This document shows positions 8,513 to 20,884 of a stretch of DNA of 64,000 bases, in pieces; the stretch's first letter is position 1, and every line of letters begins with the position of its first letter. The notes beneath the pieces were generated by a model, which had not been told where the DNA came from, did not search any database, and saw only the letters and a program-made list of their open reading frames with translations. The position numbers and the translations under genes are program-made. The DNA is taken from positions 248,001-312,000 of the forward strand of contig NZ_OZ060924.1 of assembly GCF_964059955.1 (NCBI RefSeq), read 5' to 3'. This DNA comes from Sodalis-like secondary symbiont of Drepanosiphum platanoidis. GTDB lineage: Bacteria > Pseudomonadota > Gammaproteobacteria > Enterobacterales > Enterobacteriaceae.

Positions 8513-10438
8513 TTATTCCCCCTTATTAAAAATATTTTTTTTTACAATATCTTTTTTAATATCTTTTATAGCTTGAATTAAACTTATATTATTTAAATTT
8601 TTTCCATATCTTGTTCTAAGAGATACTGTATTATTTTTTACTTCTTTATCTCCACAAATAATTATATATGGTATTTTAGATAAAATATGTTCACGAATTT
8701 TAAATCCTATTTTTTCATTTCTTAAATCTTTTTTAACTCGTATTCCTTCTAAAGATATTATTTTTTTTATTTTTTTAATATAACTTTCTTGATTATAAGT
8801 AATATTAATTAATATTACTTGTATTGGTGATAACCAAGTAGGATAATTTCCTATATATTCTTCTGTTATTATTCCTATAAATCTTTCAATAGATCCTAAA
8901 ATAGCTCTATGTATTATAATAGGAAATTTTTTTTCATTTTTTTCATTAATATATGTAGCATTTAATCTTATTGAAAGAAAAAAATCAAGTTGAATTGTAC
9001 CACATTGCCACAATCTATTTAAAGAATCTAATAAAGTAAATTCAATCTTAGGACCATAAAATGCACCATTACCATATTCATATGTAAATTTAATATTATT
9101 ATTTTTAAGAACATTTTCTAAATCTTTTTCTGCACTTTTCCAAATTTCATCACTTCCAATATATTTTTTTGGTTTAGTAGAAAATTTTACTAAAATTTTT
9201 TTAAAACCAAATATTTTATATATATCATATGTCATATTTATACACTTTTTTATTTCATTATATACTTGTTTTTTTGTACAAAAAATATGAGCATCATCTT
9301 GTGTAAATTCTTTTAATCTCATTAATCCATGTAAAGAACCTGATGGTTCTTTACGATGACATATACCAAATTCTGCTATACGAAAAGGAAGATTTTTATA
9401 AGATTTTATTCCTATTTTAAATATTTGAATATGTCCTGGACAATTCATTGGTTTAATACAATATTCAATATTTTCTGATGAAATAGAAAACATTTTATCA
9501 GAAAAATTTTTCCAATGCCCAGTTTTTTTCCATAAAGATTTATTCATCATAAATGGAGTTTTAACTTCTTTATAATTATATTTTTTTAATTTTTTTCTTA
9601 TAAATTTTTTTAATTCTTTAAAAATTATAAAACCATTTTTATTCCAAAAAACCATTCCAGGTAAATTTTCTTGGATATCATATAAATTAAGTTGTTTATT
9701 AATTTTTCTATGATCACGTTTTAATATTTCTTTAAAAGAATTTAAATAATTATCTAATTCTTTTTTATTTCTCCAAGAAGTTATATATATTCTTTGTAAT
9801 ATGCAATTATTATTAATATTTTTATCTAAAAAAGAAATTTTAATTAATTTAAAATATTTACAAAAATTTATATTTGATACATGAGGTATATTAGAAATAT
9901 TTAAATAATTTTTATAATAATAAATATTTAAAAATTTATTTTTATTTATTTTTTTATTTAAAAAATATTTTTTAAATTTTTCATCTTTTTTATTAAAAAT
10001 CTTAAATGCTTCTTTTATATTAATTTTTTTTTTTAAAATTTTATAATTTTTATAAATTAATTTATTTATAAAATTTTCTATTTTATTAAAATCATTTTTT
10101 TTTAAAAAAAAATTTAATTCTATGTCAAAATAAAAACCATAATCAATTATATTATTTGATATTATATTTATAGAAGGCCAAATTTTTTTTATTGCATATT
10201 CAAATAAATATATACAAGAATTTCGTATAATTTTTATACTTTCTGTATTTTTAATTGTAATAAATTCTATCTTTGAATCTTGATCAACTAAATCTATCAT
10301 ATCTACTAATTTACCATTAATATATCCTGCAATATATAATTGTTTTTTATTTGGATAAATTTTACTTGCTATATCATATAAAGATATAGAATTTTTAAAA
10401 AAATAATTTTTATTATTTTTTAAAGTAATTAATGGCAT
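8513..10438 (-). CDS. thrS: Threonine-tRNA ligase with degenerate editing domain
   Basis: This class II synthetase charges tRNA(Thr). The protein has 641 aa (E. coli 642). It has an N-terminal TGS domain (about 1-62), the N2 editing domain (about 63-225), the catalytic core and a C-terminal anticodon-binding domain. Zinc and active-site signatures are kept in the core: KPMNCPGH, EPSGSLHGLMR, FTQDDAHIFC and HRAILGSIERF. In the editing domain the E. coli residues His73, His77 and Cys182 are Asn73, Tyr77 and Ser182, and only His186 remains. Ser-tRNA(Thr) hydrolysis is probably lost. The editing domain is rich in Lys, Asn and Ile, as expected under weak selection. It is the first gene of the infC-ihfA operon. 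Confidence 0.96.
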   Translation of the reverse strand: MPLITLKNNKNYFFKNSISLYDIASKIYPNKKQLYIAGYINGKLVDMIDLVDQDSKIEFITIKNTESIKIIRNSCIYLFEYAIKKIWPSINIISNNIIDYGFYFDIELNFFLKKNDFNKIENFINKLIYKNYKILKKKINIKEAFKIFNKKDEKFKKYFLNKKINKNKFLNIYYYKNYLNISNIPHVSNINFCKYFKLIKISFLDKNINNNCILQRIYITSWRNKKELDNYLNSFKEILKRDHRKINKQLNLYDIQENLPGMVFWNKNGFIIFKELKKFIRKKLKKYNYKEVKTPFMMNKSLWKKTGHWKNFSDKMFSISSENIEYCIKPMNCPGHIQIFKIGIKSYKNLPFRIAEFGICHRKEPSGSLHGLMRLKEFTQDDAHIFCTKKQVYNEIKKCINMTYDIYKIFGFKKILVKFSTKPKKYIGSDEIWKSAEKDLENVLKNNNIKFTYEYGNGAFYGPKIEFTLLDSLNRLWQCGTIQLDFFLSIRLNATYINEKNEKKFPIIIHRAILGSIERFIGIITEEYIGNYPTWLSPIQVILINITYNQESYIKKIKKIISLEGIRVKKDLRNEKIGFKIREHILSKIPYIIICGDKEVKNNTVSLRTRYGKNLNNISLIQAIKDIKKDIVKKNIFNKGE

Positions 10439-10801
10439 AATATTTCTTTTTATAAAAAAATTTATTACATAATAAGTATTATATAATTATAATTAATATT
10501 ATTAATATGTTTATATATAAAAATATTTATTTAAATAAATTTTAATAAAATTAAAAATTAATTATTTTAAATAAATATAAAATTTATTTATAATAATGAA
10601 ATTATTTTATTTATTTTTATTAATTTTATTAAAATTTTTAATTAATTTATATAAATTATAAATAATATTTATTATTATATAAAATATTTTTTTTTGCAAT
10701 AAATTTATTAAATATAAATAAAATAAATTATATAAAATTTATTATTTTATTATTAATAATTTAAATATAAAATTTTTAAAATATTTAAAATAATTTTTTA
10801 A
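10439..10801. other. AT-rich spacer upstream of thrS and tRNA-Ser
   Basis: No gene is visible. The stretch should hold the thrS promoter (minus) and the tRNA-Ser promoter (plus). It contains an 18-bp inverted repeat (arms near 10538-10555 and 10619-10636) made only of A/T, which could arise by chance in this composition. I could not recognise a ThrRS operator resembling tRNA. Confidence 0.5.
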
Positions 10802-10891
10802 AGAGAAGTGCCGGAGAGGTTTAACGGAACGATTTCGAAAATCGTTAAGGAAATTATATTTTCTTCCAGGGTTCAAATCCCTGCTTCTCTG
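10802..10891 (+). tRNA. serU: tRNA-Ser (CGA anticodon)
   Basis: The gene folds as a class II tRNA. The acceptor is AGAGAAG/CTTCTCT. The anticodon stem ACGAT/ATCGT encloses TTCGAAA, giving anticodon CGA. A long variable arm (AAGGAAA/TTTTCTT) and the T loop GGTTCAAATCC follow. It resembles E. coli serU, including the GCCGGAG D-arm entry. It decodes UCG, a rare codon in an AT-rich genome. The CCA end is not encoded (G then TTA), so a CCA-adding enzyme is required. Confidence 0.95.
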
Positions 10892-11036
10892 TTATATAAT
10901 TTATTTTAAAATGTTATATAAATATATAAAAATTATTTTTTAAATAAATATATTTTATGTAAAATATATTTATTTAAAAAATTTTTATTTAATATTTATA
11001 TTGTATAAATATAATTTTTAAATTTTATTAAAATAT

Positions 11037-11077
11037 AAATATAACAATATTCTTATTATAATAATATTGTTATATTT
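11037..11077. terminator. Bidirectional hairpin between tRNA-Ser and rpoC
   Basis: The inverted repeat has 15-bp arms (11037-11051 and 11063-11077) and an 11-nt loop, with one G-C pair in the stem. On the plus strand it is followed by a run of T. It lies between the 3' ends of tRNA-Ser (+) and rpoC (-), where a terminator for both is expected. Confidence 0.6.
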
Positions 11078-11120
11078 TTTTATGTAAAATATTAAAATAA
11101 ATTATATATATTTTAAATAT

Positions 11121-14100
11121 TTATTTTTTATTAATATCTTTATAAAAATTTGAATTTAATAACTCAGATAAATTTGCTGAAGCTTCATCAACTGTAATAT
11201 TTGTATTTATTTTGTTTGGAATAATAGAAGATTTTATTTTTTTTCTTTTTTTTATTCTTGATTTATGATAAGAATAACCAGTTCCTGCAGGAATTAATCT
11301 TCCAATAATTACATTTTCTTTTAATCCTCTAAGCTTATCACGTTTACCAGCTACAGAAGATTCTGTTAATACTCTAGTTGTTTCTTGAAAAGATGCAGCA
11401 GATATAAATGATTCAGTGGCTAAAGAAGCCTTTGTAATTCCTAATAAATCACGATTATATATTATTTTATTTTTAGATTCTTTTATAAGAATTTTATTTA
11501 CTAATTTTATATTAGAGTATTCTACTTGTTCTCCTTTTAAAAATAAAGAATCACCTGGTTCTATAATAGTAGCTTTTCTTAACATTTGTCTTATTATAAC
11601 TTCAATATGTTTATCATTTATTTTAACTCCTTGTAATCTATAAACTTCTTGTACTTCATTAACAATATATTGAGTTACTGCATGTACTCCTCTTAATCTA
11701 AGTATATCATATGAAGATTCTGGACCATCAGAAATAATATCTCCTTTTTCTACTTTTTCTCCTTCAAAAACATTTAAATGTCTCCATTTAGGAACCATTT
11801 CTTCATGTGATTTATCAGAATTTAAAGATGAAATTATTAAACGTCTTTTACCTTTTGTTTCCTTTCCAAATGAAATTATTCCAGATATTTCAGATAAAAT
11901 AGCAGGTTCTTTGGGACGTCTAGCCTCAAAAAGATCTGCAACTCTAGGTAATCCACCAGTAATATCTTTAGTTCCACTTGTTTCTTGAGGTAATCTAGCT
12001 AATGTATCTCCTGTTGTTATTTGTGTTTTATTTTCTATATGAACAATTGCTCTACCAGGTAAAAAATATTGAGCTGGTATATCAGTTCCTGGAATTAAAA
12101 CTTCTTTATTATTTATATCAATAATTTTTAAAGCAGGTCTTAAATCTTTTCCAATTCCAGTACGTTCTGCTGTATCTAATATAACTATAGAAGATACTCC
12201 AGTTAATTCATCAGTTTGTCTAATAATAGTTTGTCCATCAATCATATCTATAAAGCTAACAAATCCATTAACTTCTGTAATAATAGGAACAGTATGAGGA
12301 TCCCAATTTGCAACAGTTTCTCCACTTATAACACTATCTTCATTTTTTTTATCCATTAAAGCACCATATGGTACTTTATAACTTTCTTTAATTCTTCCAA
12401 ATATATCTACAATTTGTAATTCAGTATTACGAGAAGTAATAACTATTTTTTTATTAAAATTTGTAACAAATTTAGAATTAATTAATCTAATTTTACCTGT
12501 ATTTTTTACTTGAATTCTTGATTCAGATGCTGATCTTGACGCAGCTCCTCCTATATGAAAAGTACGCATTGTAAGTTGTGTACCTGGTTCACCAATTGAT
12601 TGAGCAGCAATAACACCTATTGCTTCTCCTTTATTTATTATATGCCCTCTAGCTAAATCTCTACCATAACAATTAGCACATACTCCAAAATCTGAATCAC
12701 AAGTTACAACAGATCTAACTTTAATACAATCTATAGAATTTTTTTCTAAAATATTACAATATTTTTCATTTAAAAGAGTATTTCTTTTTAAAAGAAAATC
12801 AGAAGTTCCTGGTTTATAAATATCTTCTGCTAAAACTCTTCCAAGAACTCTATCACGTAGAGTATCTTTAACATCTTTTCCTTCAATAATAGGAGTCATT
12901 GTTATACCTAACAATGTTCCACAATCATTTTCTGTTACAACTAAATCTTGTGCTACATCAACTAATCTTCTTGTTAAATAACCTGAATTAGCAGTTTTTA
13001 ATGCTGTATCAGCTAGTCCTTTTCTTGCACCATGTGTTGAAATAAAATATTGTAATACATTTAAACCTTCACGAAAATTTGCAGTTATTGGAGTTTCAAT
13101 AATAGATCCATCTGGTTTTGCCATTAAACCTCTCATACCAGCTAATTGTCTTATTTGTGCTGCAGAACCTCTAGCACCTGAATCAGCCATCATAAATATA
13201 CTATTAAAAGATGTTTGAGATCTTTTTTTATTAAATCTATCTAAAACTTTTATTGTAGATAAATTATTCATCATAGCCCGTGCAATTTTTTCATTTGCTG
13301 AAGCCCATATATCTATAACTTTGTTATATCTTTCACCAGCAGTTACAAGACCAGATTGAAATTGTTTTTGAATTTCTGAAACTTCTTTTTCTGTTTTATT
13401 AATAATATCAAATTTTTCATCTGGTATTACCATATCATCTATACCAACAGAAGCTCCAGAACGAGCTGCATATGAAAATCCAGTATACATAATTTGATCA
13501 GCAAATAAAACTGTTGGTTGTAGTCCAAGAACTCTATAACATGTATTTATCATATGAGATATATCTTTTTTACCTAATGATTTATTTAAAATAGAAAAAG
13601 ATAAACCTTTAGGAACAATCATCCATAAAATAGATCTTCCAATTGTTGTATCTATTATATATTTTTTTTCTAAAAAATTTTTTTTATCTATTTTTTTATA
13701 TTCAATAATACGAACTTTAACACGAGCATGTAATTCAGCAATTCCAGAACGATATACTCTTTCTGCTTCTTTTGGTCCAGTTAAAATCATACCTTCACCA
13801 CGTGCATTTATTTTATCTCGTGTCATATAATAAATACCAAGAACAACATCTTGAGATGGAACAATAATAGGTTCTCCATTTGCAGGAGATAAAATATTAT
13901 TAGTAGACATCATTAAAGCTCTAGCTTCTAATTGAGCTTCAAGAGTTAATGGAATATGAACAGCCATTTGATCTCCATCAAAATCAGCATTATATGCAGC
14001 ACAAACTAAAGGATGTAATTGAATTGCTTTTCCTTCAATTAAAACAGGTTCAAAAGCTTGTATTCCTAATCTATGTAATGTAGGTGCTCTATTTAACATA

Positions 14101-15362
14101 ATAGGATGTTCATGAATTACTTCATCTAATATATCCCATACAACAGATTCTTCTCTTTCTACCATTTTTTTAGCTGCTTTTATTGTAGTAGCAAATTTTT
14201 TTTCTTCTAATTTTCCATAAATAAATGGTTTAAATAATTCAAGAGCCATTTGTTTTGGAAGTCCACATTGATGTAAGTGAAGATATGGTCCAACAGTAAT
14301 AACAGATCTTCCAGAATAATCTACACGTTTACCTAAAAGATTTTGACGAAAACGACCTTGTTTTCCTTTTATCATATCTGCTAATGATTTTAAAGGTCTT
14401 TTATTAGATCCTATTATTGCTCTTCCTCTTCTTCCATTATCTAATAATGCATCTACTGCTTCTTGTAACATTCTTTTTTCATTACGAATTATAATATCTG
14501 GAGCAGATAAATCTAATAAACGTTTTAATCTATTATTTCTATTAATAACTCTACGATATAAATCATTTAAATCTGAAGTTGCAAATCTTCCTCCATCTAA
14601 TGGAACTAATGGTCTAAGATCAGGTGGTAATACAGGTAATACTGTTAAAATCATCCATTCAGGTTTATTATTACTCTTAAGAAAAGATTCTAATAATTTA
14701 ATTCTTTTTGTAAATTTTTTTCTTTTAGTTTCAGAATTTATTTCTTTAAGTTCTTCACGTAATTGTTTACATTTTATTTTAATATTTATATTTTTTAATA
14801 AACTTTGAATTCCTTCAGCACCCATTTTTGCATTAAATTCATCTCCAAATTCTTCTAATGCATCTAAATATTGTTCTTCAGTTAAAATTTGACATTTTTC
14901 TAAATTAGTCATTCCAGCTTCAATAACTACATATGATTCAAAATATAAAACACGTTCTATATCTCTTAAAGGCATATCTAATAATAAACCTATTCGAGAT
15001 GGTAAGGATTTTAAAAACCAAATATGTGCAGTAGGAGAAGATAATTCAATATGTCCCATTCTTTCTCTTCTAACTTTAGTTTGAGTTACTTCTACACCAC
15101 ATTTTTCACAAACAACTCCTCTATGTTTAAGTCTTTTATATTTTCCACATAAACATTCATAATCTTTAATAGGTCCAAAAATACGTGCACAAAATAATCC
15201 ATCTCTTTCTGGTTTAAAAGTACGATAATTAATTGTTTCTGGTTTTTTAACTTCACCAAAAGACCAAGATCTGATCATATCTGGAGAAGCTAAAGATATC
15301 TTAATTGAATTAAATTCTTCAATTTTATTTTGAATTTTTAATAATTTAATTAAATCTTTCAC
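11121..15362 (-). CDS. rpoC: DNA-directed RNA polymerase beta' subunit
   Basis: This is the largest RNA polymerase subunit, with the catalytic Mg2+ site. The protein has 1413 aa (E. coli 1407) and is highly conserved. The N-terminal zinc ribbon is [18 protein letters not shown] (about 70-88). [12 protein letters not shown], carrying the three catalytic Asp residues, is near 458-470. The trigger-loop region ([17 protein letters not shown]) and the second zinc site ([19 protein letters not shown]) follow. The C terminus ends in a Lys/Asn-rich tail. It lies 75 bp downstream of rpoB as in the ancestral rplKAJL-rpoBC cluster. Confidence 0.98.
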   Translation of the reverse strand: MKDLIKLLKIQNKIEEFNSIKISLASPDMIRSWSFGEVKKPETINYRTFKPERDGLFCARIFGPIKDYECLCGKYKRLKHRGVVCEKCGVEVTQTKVRRERMGHIELSSPTAHIWFLKSLPSRIGLLLDMPLRDIERVLYFESYVVIEAGMTNLEKCQILTEEQYLDALEEFGDEFNAKMGAEGIQSLLKNINIKIKCKQLREELKEINSETKRKKFTKRIKLLESFLKSNNKPEWMILTVLPVLPPDLRPLVPLDGGRFATSDLNDLYRRVINRNNRLKRLLDLSAPDIIIRNEKRMLQEAVDALLDNGRRGRAIIGSNKRPLKSLADMIKGKQGRFRQNLLGKRVDYSGRSVITVGPYLHLHQCGLPKQMALELFKPFIYGKLEEKKFATTIKAAKKMVEREESVVWDILDEVIHEHPIMLNRAPTLHRLGIQAFEPVLIEGKAIQLHPLVCAAYNADFDGDQMAVHIPLTLEAQLEARALMMSTNNILSPANGEPIIVPSQDVVLGIYYMTRDKINARGEGMILTGPKEAERVYRSGIAELHARVKVRIIEYKKIDKKNFLEKKYIIDTTIGRSILWMIVPKGLSFSILNKSLGKKDISHMINTCYRVLGLQPTVLFADQIMYTGFSYAARSGASVGIDDMVIPDEKFDIINKTEKEVSEIQKQFQSGLVTAGERYNKVIDIWASANEKIARAMMNNLSTIKVLDRFNKKRSQTSFNSIFMMADSGARGSAAQIRQLAGMRGLMAKPDGSIIETPITANFREGLNVLQYFISTHGARKGLADTALKTANSGYLTRRLVDVAQDLVVTENDCGTLLGITMTPIIEGKDVKDTLRDRVLGRVLAEDIYKPGTSDFLLKRNTLLNEKYCNILEKNSIDCIKVRSVVTCDSDFGVCANCYGRDLARGHIINKGEAIGVIAAQSIGEPGTQLTMRTFHIGGAASRSASESRIQVKNTGKIRLINSKFVTNFNKKIVITSRNTELQIVDIFGRIKESYKVPYGALMDKKNEDSVISGETVANWDPHTVPIITEVNGFVSFIDMIDGQTIIRQTDELTGVSSIVILDTAERTGIGKDLRPALKIIDINNKEVLIPGTDIPAQYFLPGRAIVHIENKTQITTGDTLARLPQETSGTKDITGGLPRVADLFEARRPKEPAILSEISGIISFGKETKGKRRLIISSLNSDKSHEEMVPKWRHLNVFEGEKVEKGDIISDGPESSYDILRLRGVHAVTQYIVNEVQEVYRLQGVKINDKHIEVIIRQMLRKATIIEPGDSLFLKGEQVEYSNIKLVNKILIKESKNKIIYNRDLLGITKASLATESFISAASFQETTRVLTESSVAGKRDKLRGLKENVIIGRLIPAGTGYSYHKSRIKKRKKIKSSIIPNKINTNITVDEASANLSELLNSNFYKDINKK

Positions 15363-15437
15363 TAAGGATCTCCTGTCGGAGTAAAACTAAAATAATTTTA
15401 AATTAATAAAAATACTTTATAAGTTTTTTTAAAAAAA

Positions 15438-18400
15438 TTAATTTTCTTCTAAATCTATATTAATTCCAAGAGATCTAATTTCTTTTAACAATACATTAAA
15501 AGATTCAGGTATACCAGGTTCCATAGTATGGTTACCATCTACAATATTTTTATACATTTTTGTACGACCATTAACATCATCTGATTTTACAGTTAACATT
15601 TCTTGTAAAGTATATGCTGCTCCATAAGCTTCTAAAGCCCAAACTTCCATTTCTCCAAAACGTTGTCCACCAAATTGTGCTTTTCCACCTAAGGGTTGTT
15701 GAGTGACTAAACTATAAGATCCAGTAGATCTTGCATGCATTTTATCATCAACAAGATGATTTAGTTTTAACATATACATATAACCTACAGTTACTTTTCT
15801 TTCAAATTTTTCTCCAGTTCTTCCATCAAATAAAGTTATTTGTCCAGAAGTAGGTAAATCAGCTAAATCTAACATTTTTTTTATTTCATCTTCTTTAGCT
15901 CCATCAAATACTGGAGTAGCCATAGGCATTCCATTTTTTAAATTTTTTGCTAAACATATTAAATCATGTTCAGAAAAATCTTTAAGATCAACTTTTTTTC
16001 TTATATTATTTCCTAGATTATAAGCATTTTGTATAAAATTTTTTATTTCTTTAATTGTTTCATTCTTTTTTATCATATTATTAATTTTATCGCCAATTCC
16101 TTTAGCAGCCATACCTAAATGAGTTTCTAAAATTTGACCTATATTCATCCTAGATGGAACACCTAATGGATTTAAAACCATGTCAACAGGATTACCATCT
16201 TTATCATATGGCATATCTTCAATAGGATTTATTTTAGATATAACTCCTTTGTTTCCATGTCTTCCAGCCATTTTATCTCCTGGTTGTATTTGTCTTTTTA
16301 CTGCTAAATAAACCTTAACTATTTTTAATACACCAGGGGCAAGATCATCTCCTTGTATAATTTTTTTACGTTTTTTTTCTAATTTTTTTTCAAAAAATTT
16401 TTTTAATTCATTATATTGAAAAACTAAAATTTTTAATTTATTTTTATTTAATTTAGTTTTTAAAGAAAATTCTAAAAATTCTTTACGAGTTAATTTATTA
16501 ATTAAACTATTTTCTATTCCATTAGATAATAAAATTTTATAAATTCTTTTAAATATACTTTCTTCTAATATTTTTAATTCTTCAGTAAAATCTTTTTTAA
16601 TTTGATTTAATTGTAATTCTTCAATTTCTAATGTTCTTTTATCTTTTTTTACTCCATCTCTAATAAAAATTTGAACATCTAATATTGTACCAGAAACTCC
16701 ATTTGGAACTCTAAGTGAAGAATCTTTTACATCAGAAGCTTTTTCTCCAAAAATAGCTCTAAGTAATTTTTCTTCTGGTGTTAATTGTGTTTCTCCTTTT
16801 GGTGTAGCTTTTCCTACTAATATATCTCCACCATTAACTTCTGCTCCAATATAAACAATACCAGATTCATCTAATTTAGAAAGAGCTGATTCTCCAACAT
16901 TTGGTATATCTGATGTAATTTCTTCTTGTCCAAGTTTTGTATCACGAGCGATACATGAAAGTTCTTGAATATGAATACTAGTAAAACGATCTTTATGAAT
17001 TACACGTTCAGAAACAAGCATAGAATCTTCAAAGTTATATCCATTCCATGGCATAAATGCAATACGCATATTTTGTCCAAGAGCTAATTCTCCTAAATCA
17101 GTAGATGGACCGTCAGCTAAAACATCTCCTTTTCTAATAAAATCTTTTATAGAAACACATGGTATTTGATTAATACATGTATTTTGATTAGATCTTGCAT
17201 ATTTTGTTAAATTATATATATCAATACTAGATTCTCCATAAAAAAATTCTTCTTGATTAACATCAATTACAATTCTAGATGAATCTACATATTGTACTTT
17301 TCCACCTCTTTTAGCAATAATAGTTACTCCAGAATCTATTGCAACAGATCTTTCCATTCCTGTACCAACAAGTGGTTTTTCAGATTTAAGTGTAGGAACT
17401 GCTTGACGTTGCATATTAGCTCCCATTAAAGCACGATTAGCATCATCATGTTCTAAAAATGGAATTAATGATGCACCAACAGAAACTATTTGTTGAGTAG
17501 AAACATCCATATAATTAACTTTTTCTTTACTAAAAAGACTTGATTCATCTTTATAACGACATGTAACAAAATTATCAACAAAATTACCTAATGCATCTAT
17601 TTTTGTATTTGCTTGAGCAATAATAAAATTTCCTTCTTCAATTGCTGATAAATAATGAATTTCATTTGTTACTTTTAAATCTTTAACACATCTATATGGT
17701 GTTTCTAAAAAACCATATTTATTAGTTTGAGCATATACTGATAATGAATTAATTAATCCAATATTTGGTCCTTCTGGTGTTTCTATAGGACAAACTCTTC
17801 CATAATGAGTAGGATGAACATCTCGTACTTCAAATCCTGCTCGTTCTCTTGTTAAACCACCAGGACCTAAAGCAGAAATTCTTCTTTTATGAGTAATTTC
17901 AGATAATGGATTATTTTGATCCATAAATTGTGATAATTGACTAGATCCAAAGAATTCTTTTATTATTGAAGAAATAGGTTTTGCATTAATAACATCTTGT
18001 GGCATAAAGTTATCTATATCACCTAAAGATAATCTTTCTCTTACTGATCTTTCTACTCTTATTAATCCAATTCTAAATTGGTTTTCTACCATTTCTCCAA
18101 CAGATTTTATTCTTCTGTTTCCAAGATGATCTATATCATCTATTTCTCCTTTTCCATTTCTAATATCAATTAATCTTTTCATTACATCAATAATATCTTT
18201 TTTATTTAAAATTCCAGATCCATCAATTTTTTTTCTTAAAAGAGCTCTATTAAATTTCATTCGACCTACTGGGGATAAATCATACCTATCTTCTGAAAAA
18301 AATAAATTTAAAAATAAATTTTCTGCTGCTTCTTTTGTTGGAGGTTCTCCAGGACGCATCATTCTATATATTTCTATTAATGCATCTGTTTTATTTTTTG

Positions 18401-19466
18401 TAGTATCAATTTTTAATGTATCTGATATATAAGATCCATTATCTAAATCATTTGTAAATATAGTTTCAATTGATTTATGTCCAGATGAAATTAATTTATC
18501 TATATATTCTAAATTTAATTTTGTATTTGAAAAAATAATAATCTCTCCAGTATTTGGATCAAAATAATCTTTTGATACTACTTTTCCAAAAATATATTCT
18601 AAAGGAACATTAATATTTTTTACAGAATTTTTTTTAATTAATTTAATATGACGAGCTGTTATTCTTCTTCCTTTTTCTACATACGTTATTCCATTAGATT
18701 TTATATCAAATAATGCTGTTTCACCTCTTAATCTTTCTGGTACTAATTCCATACATAATAATTTATTATTAATTTTATAAGTTACAATTTCAAAAAAAAT
18801 TTGTAAAATATTTGTTGTATCATAATTTAATGCACGTAATAAAATAGTTGCTGGTAATTTTCTTCTTCTATCTATTCTAACAAATAAATTATCTTTTGGA
18901 TCAAATTCAAAATCTATCCATGATCCTCTATATGGTATAATTCTAGCATTATATAAAATTTTACCTGAAGAATGAGTTTTACCTTTATCACTATCAAAAA
19001 ATACACCCGGACTTCTATGAAGTTGTGAAACTACTACTCTTTCAGTTCCATTAATAATAAAAGTTCCATTATTTGTCATTAATGGAATTTCTCCCATATA
19101 TACTTCTTGTTCTTTAATATCTTTAACTGTTCCTTCAGAAGATTCACGTTCATAAATTATTAAACGTAATTTAACACGTAAAGGAGATGAATATGTAGCA
19201 CCTCTAATTTGACATTCTTTAACATTAAATACAGATTCACTTAAATTATAATTAACATATTGTAATTCACAATTACCATTATAACTTAATATTGGAAATA
19301 CTGATCTAAAAGCAGATTCTAATCCATGATGTCCTTTTGAATCAGGTTTAATAAACTTTTGAAACGAATTTATTTGAATAGATAAAAGATATGGAATATC
19401 TAAAATTTGTGGTAATTTTCCAAAATCTTTACGAATACGTTTTTTTTCAGTATATGAATAAACCAT
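15438..19466 (-). CDS. rpoB: DNA-directed RNA polymerase beta subunit
   Basis: This is the second catalytic subunit of RNA polymerase. At 1342 aa it equals E. coli. The rifampicin-pocket segments [16 protein letters not shown] and [14 protein letters not shown] are intact, with the residues seen in sensitive enzymes. The flap and switch segments ([39 protein letters not shown]) and the C-terminal [25 protein letters not shown] clamp are conserved. The length fits a gamma- rather than a betaproteobacterial protein. A hairpin between rplL and rpoB probably tunes its transcription. Confidence 0.98.
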   Translation of the reverse strand: MVYSYTEKKRIRKDFGKLPQILDIPYLLSIQINSFQKFIKPDSKGHHGLESAFRSVFPILSYNGNCELQYVNYNLSESVFNVKECQIRGATYSSPLRVKLRLIIYERESSEGTVKDIKEQEVYMGEIPLMTNNGTFIINGTERVVVSQLHRSPGVFFDSDKGKTHSSGKILYNARIIPYRGSWIDFEFDPKDNLFVRIDRRRKLPATILLRALNYDTTNILQIFFEIVTYKINNKLLCMELVPERLRGETALFDIKSNGITYVEKGRRITARHIKLIKKNSVKNINVPLEYIFGKVVSKDYFDPNTGEIIIFSNTKLNLEYIDKLISSGHKSIETIFTNDLDNGSYISDTLKIDTTKNKTDALIEIYRMMRPGEPPTKEAAENLFLNLFFSEDRYDLSPVGRMKFNRALLRKKIDGSGILNKKDIIDVMKRLIDIRNGKGEIDDIDHLGNRRIKSVGEMVENQFRIGLIRVERSVRERLSLGDIDNFMPQDVINAKPISSIIKEFFGSSQLSQFMDQNNPLSEITHKRRISALGPGGLTRERAGFEVRDVHPTHYGRVCPIETPEGPNIGLINSLSVYAQTNKYGFLETPYRCVKDLKVTNEIHYLSAIEEGNFIIAQANTKIDALGNFVDNFVTCRYKDESSLFSKEKVNYMDVSTQQIVSVGASLIPFLEHDDANRALMGANMQRQAVPTLKSEKPLVGTGMERSVAIDSGVTIIAKRGGKVQYVDSSRIVIDVNQEEFFYGESSIDIYNLTKYARSNQNTCINQIPCVSIKDFIRKGDVLADGPSTDLGELALGQNMRIAFMPWNGYNFEDSMLVSERVIHKDRFTSIHIQELSCIARDTKLGQEEITSDIPNVGESALSKLDESGIVYIGAEVNGGDILVGKATPKGETQLTPEEKLLRAIFGEKASDVKDSSLRVPNGVSGTILDVQIFIRDGVKKDKRTLEIEELQLNQIKKDFTEELKILEESIFKRIYKILLSNGIENSLINKLTRKEFLEFSLKTKLNKNKLKILVFQYNELKKFFEKKLEKKRKKIIQGDDLAPGVLKIVKVYLAVKRQIQPGDKMAGRHGNKGVISKINPIEDMPYDKDGNPVDMVLNPLGVPSRMNIGQILETHLGMAAKGIGDKINNMIKKNETIKEIKNFIQNAYNLGNNIRKKVDLKDFSEHDLICLAKNLKNGMPMATPVFDGAKEDEIKKMLDLADLPTSGQITLFDGRTGEKFERKVTVGYMYMLKLNHLVDDKMHARSTGSYSLVTQQPLGGKAQFGGQRFGEMEVWALEAYGAAYTLQEMLTVKSDDVNGRTKMYKNIVDGNHTMEPGIPESFNVLLKEIRSLGINIDLEEN

Positions 19467-19664
19467 AAAATTCCTAAACTAATTTAAAAGTTGATATATT
19501 TTATTTTTTTTAAAAAATATATACAATATAATTTCCTTTATTTTAAAATAGTGAATAATATAATAAATATTTTTTTTAAATAAATAAAATATTTAAAATA
19601 TATAATTTTTAAAGTTTATTTATATTTTTAATATAAATAAACTTTATTTTATTATATATTATAT

Positions 19665-19695
19665 CAAAAAGGCCGATGATTATAAATCATCAGCC
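19665..19695 (-). terminator. rplL-rpoB intergenic attenuator or terminator hairpin
   Basis: On the minus strand GGCTGATGAT, a 5-nt loop and ATCATCGGCC form a 10-bp stem with one G-U pair. A TTTTTG tract follows directly. The hairpin begins 27 bp after the rplL stop and about 200 bp before rpoB, as the partial attenuator of the E. coli rplJL-rpoBC operon does. It would let ribosomal protein mRNA exceed RNA polymerase mRNA. Confidence 0.85.
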
Positions 19696-19721
19696 ATTAT
19701 TAAATAATAAATTCTTTAATT

Positions 19722-20090
19722 TTATTTAATTTCAACAGAAGCTCCTGCTTCTTCTAAAGATTTTTTTAAATTATTTGCATCTTCTTTATTTATTCCACTT
19801 TTTAATGATATAGGTGCTGATTCTACTAAATCTTTTGATTCTTTTAATCCTAAACCAAGACAACTTCGTACAGATTTAATAACTGATATTTTATTATTTC
19901 CAATATTAGTTAATAATACTTCAAATTCAGTTTTTTCTTCAATTTTTTTAGAAGATTCAGAATTTATTGTAGGTATAATATTTGAAGAAACTCCAAATTT
20001 TTTTTCTATCATAGAAACTAATTCAGATATGTCTGAAATAGACATTTTAGATATTGTATCAATAATCTGTTGTTTAGTAATAGATGTCAT
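19722..20090 (-). CDS. rplL: 50S ribosomal protein L7/L12
   Basis: This is the flexible stalk protein that recruits GTPase translation factors. The protein has 122 aa (E. coli 121). The N-terminal dimerisation domain (about 1-35) is followed by a hinge of Ser/Glu/Lys residues instead of the usual Ala-rich one. The C-terminal domain has [19 protein letters not shown] and [10 protein letters not shown]. It follows rplJ and precedes the attenuator. Confidence 0.95.
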   Translation of the reverse strand: MTSITKQQIIDTISKMSISDISELVSMIEKKFGVSSNIIPTINSESSKKIEEKTEFEVLLTNIGNNKISVIKSVRSCLGLGLKESKDLVESAPISLKSGINKEDANNLKKSLEEAGASVEIK

Positions 20091-20221
20091 AAAATATTCC
20101 TAAAATTCACATTTTAGATAAAATTTATATTTAAAATATATAAATAATTAATTATTAATTATAAAATATATATTATGAATATAAATTATTAGTCCATATG
20201 AATATAAAATAAAATTTTTTA

Positions 20222-20710
20222 TTAATTTATGTTTGTAATAGAAGAGAGTGATCGAATAAGTTTTCCAGTAGATGCATCTTTAATAGACCATATAAATTTT
20301 ATTAATGCTTCTTCTTGAGTAGGAAGATTTACTAAATAACTAATTTTAGATGAAGATATAAATTTGCCTTTAAATGATGCTCCTTTAATTTTAAATTTTT
20401 TGTTATTTTCTGAAAATTCTTTTAAAATTCTTGCTGCTGATCCTGGATGAATATTAGAAAATGCAATTATAGATTGTCCTTTACAAGATTTTTTTAAAGA
20501 TTTAAATTGAGTATTTTTAATAATTTTAATTATAAGAGTATTTTTTATTACATATAAATTAACATTATTTTTTCTAGCTTTTTTTCTTAAATTTGTCATT
20601 TCTATTGAAGAAATGCCACAAAAATTTGCAATAACAGCGGATAATGTGCTTTTGGCTGCTTGTTTTACTTCAGAAACAATATTTTTTTTGTCTTGAAGGC
20701 TTAATGCCAT
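20222..20710 (-). CDS. rplJ: 50S ribosomal protein L10
   Basis: L10 anchors L7/L12 dimers to the 50S subunit. In enteric bacteria it also represses its own operon by binding the mRNA leader. The protein has 162 aa (E. coli 165). It begins MALSLQDKKNIVSEVKQ and carries NLRKKARKNNVNLYVIKNTL in the rRNA-binding domain. The 174-bp leader upstream of the ATG should contain the L10 site, but it is too AT-rich to fold by eye. Confidence 0.95.
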   Translation of the reverse strand: MALSLQDKKNIVSEVKQAAKSTLSAVIANFCGISSIEMTNLRKKARKNNVNLYVIKNTLIIKIIKNTQFKSLKKSCKGQSIIAFSNIHPGSAARILKEFSENNKKFKIKGASFKGKFISSSKISYLVNLPTQEEALIKFIWSIKDASTGKLIRSLSSITNIN

Positions 20711-20884
20711 TAGCTTTTTCTCCTAAATAATTTTAGAATTAAAATTCTAAATTTTATTAAGTAACTTAATTATTTAATATAAATTTATATAAAAATAATC
20801 TTATTTTATAATAATTTTTTTATAATTATATATTATATTATAATATAAGTCAAATATATAATTATATTATATATATAATATAAT

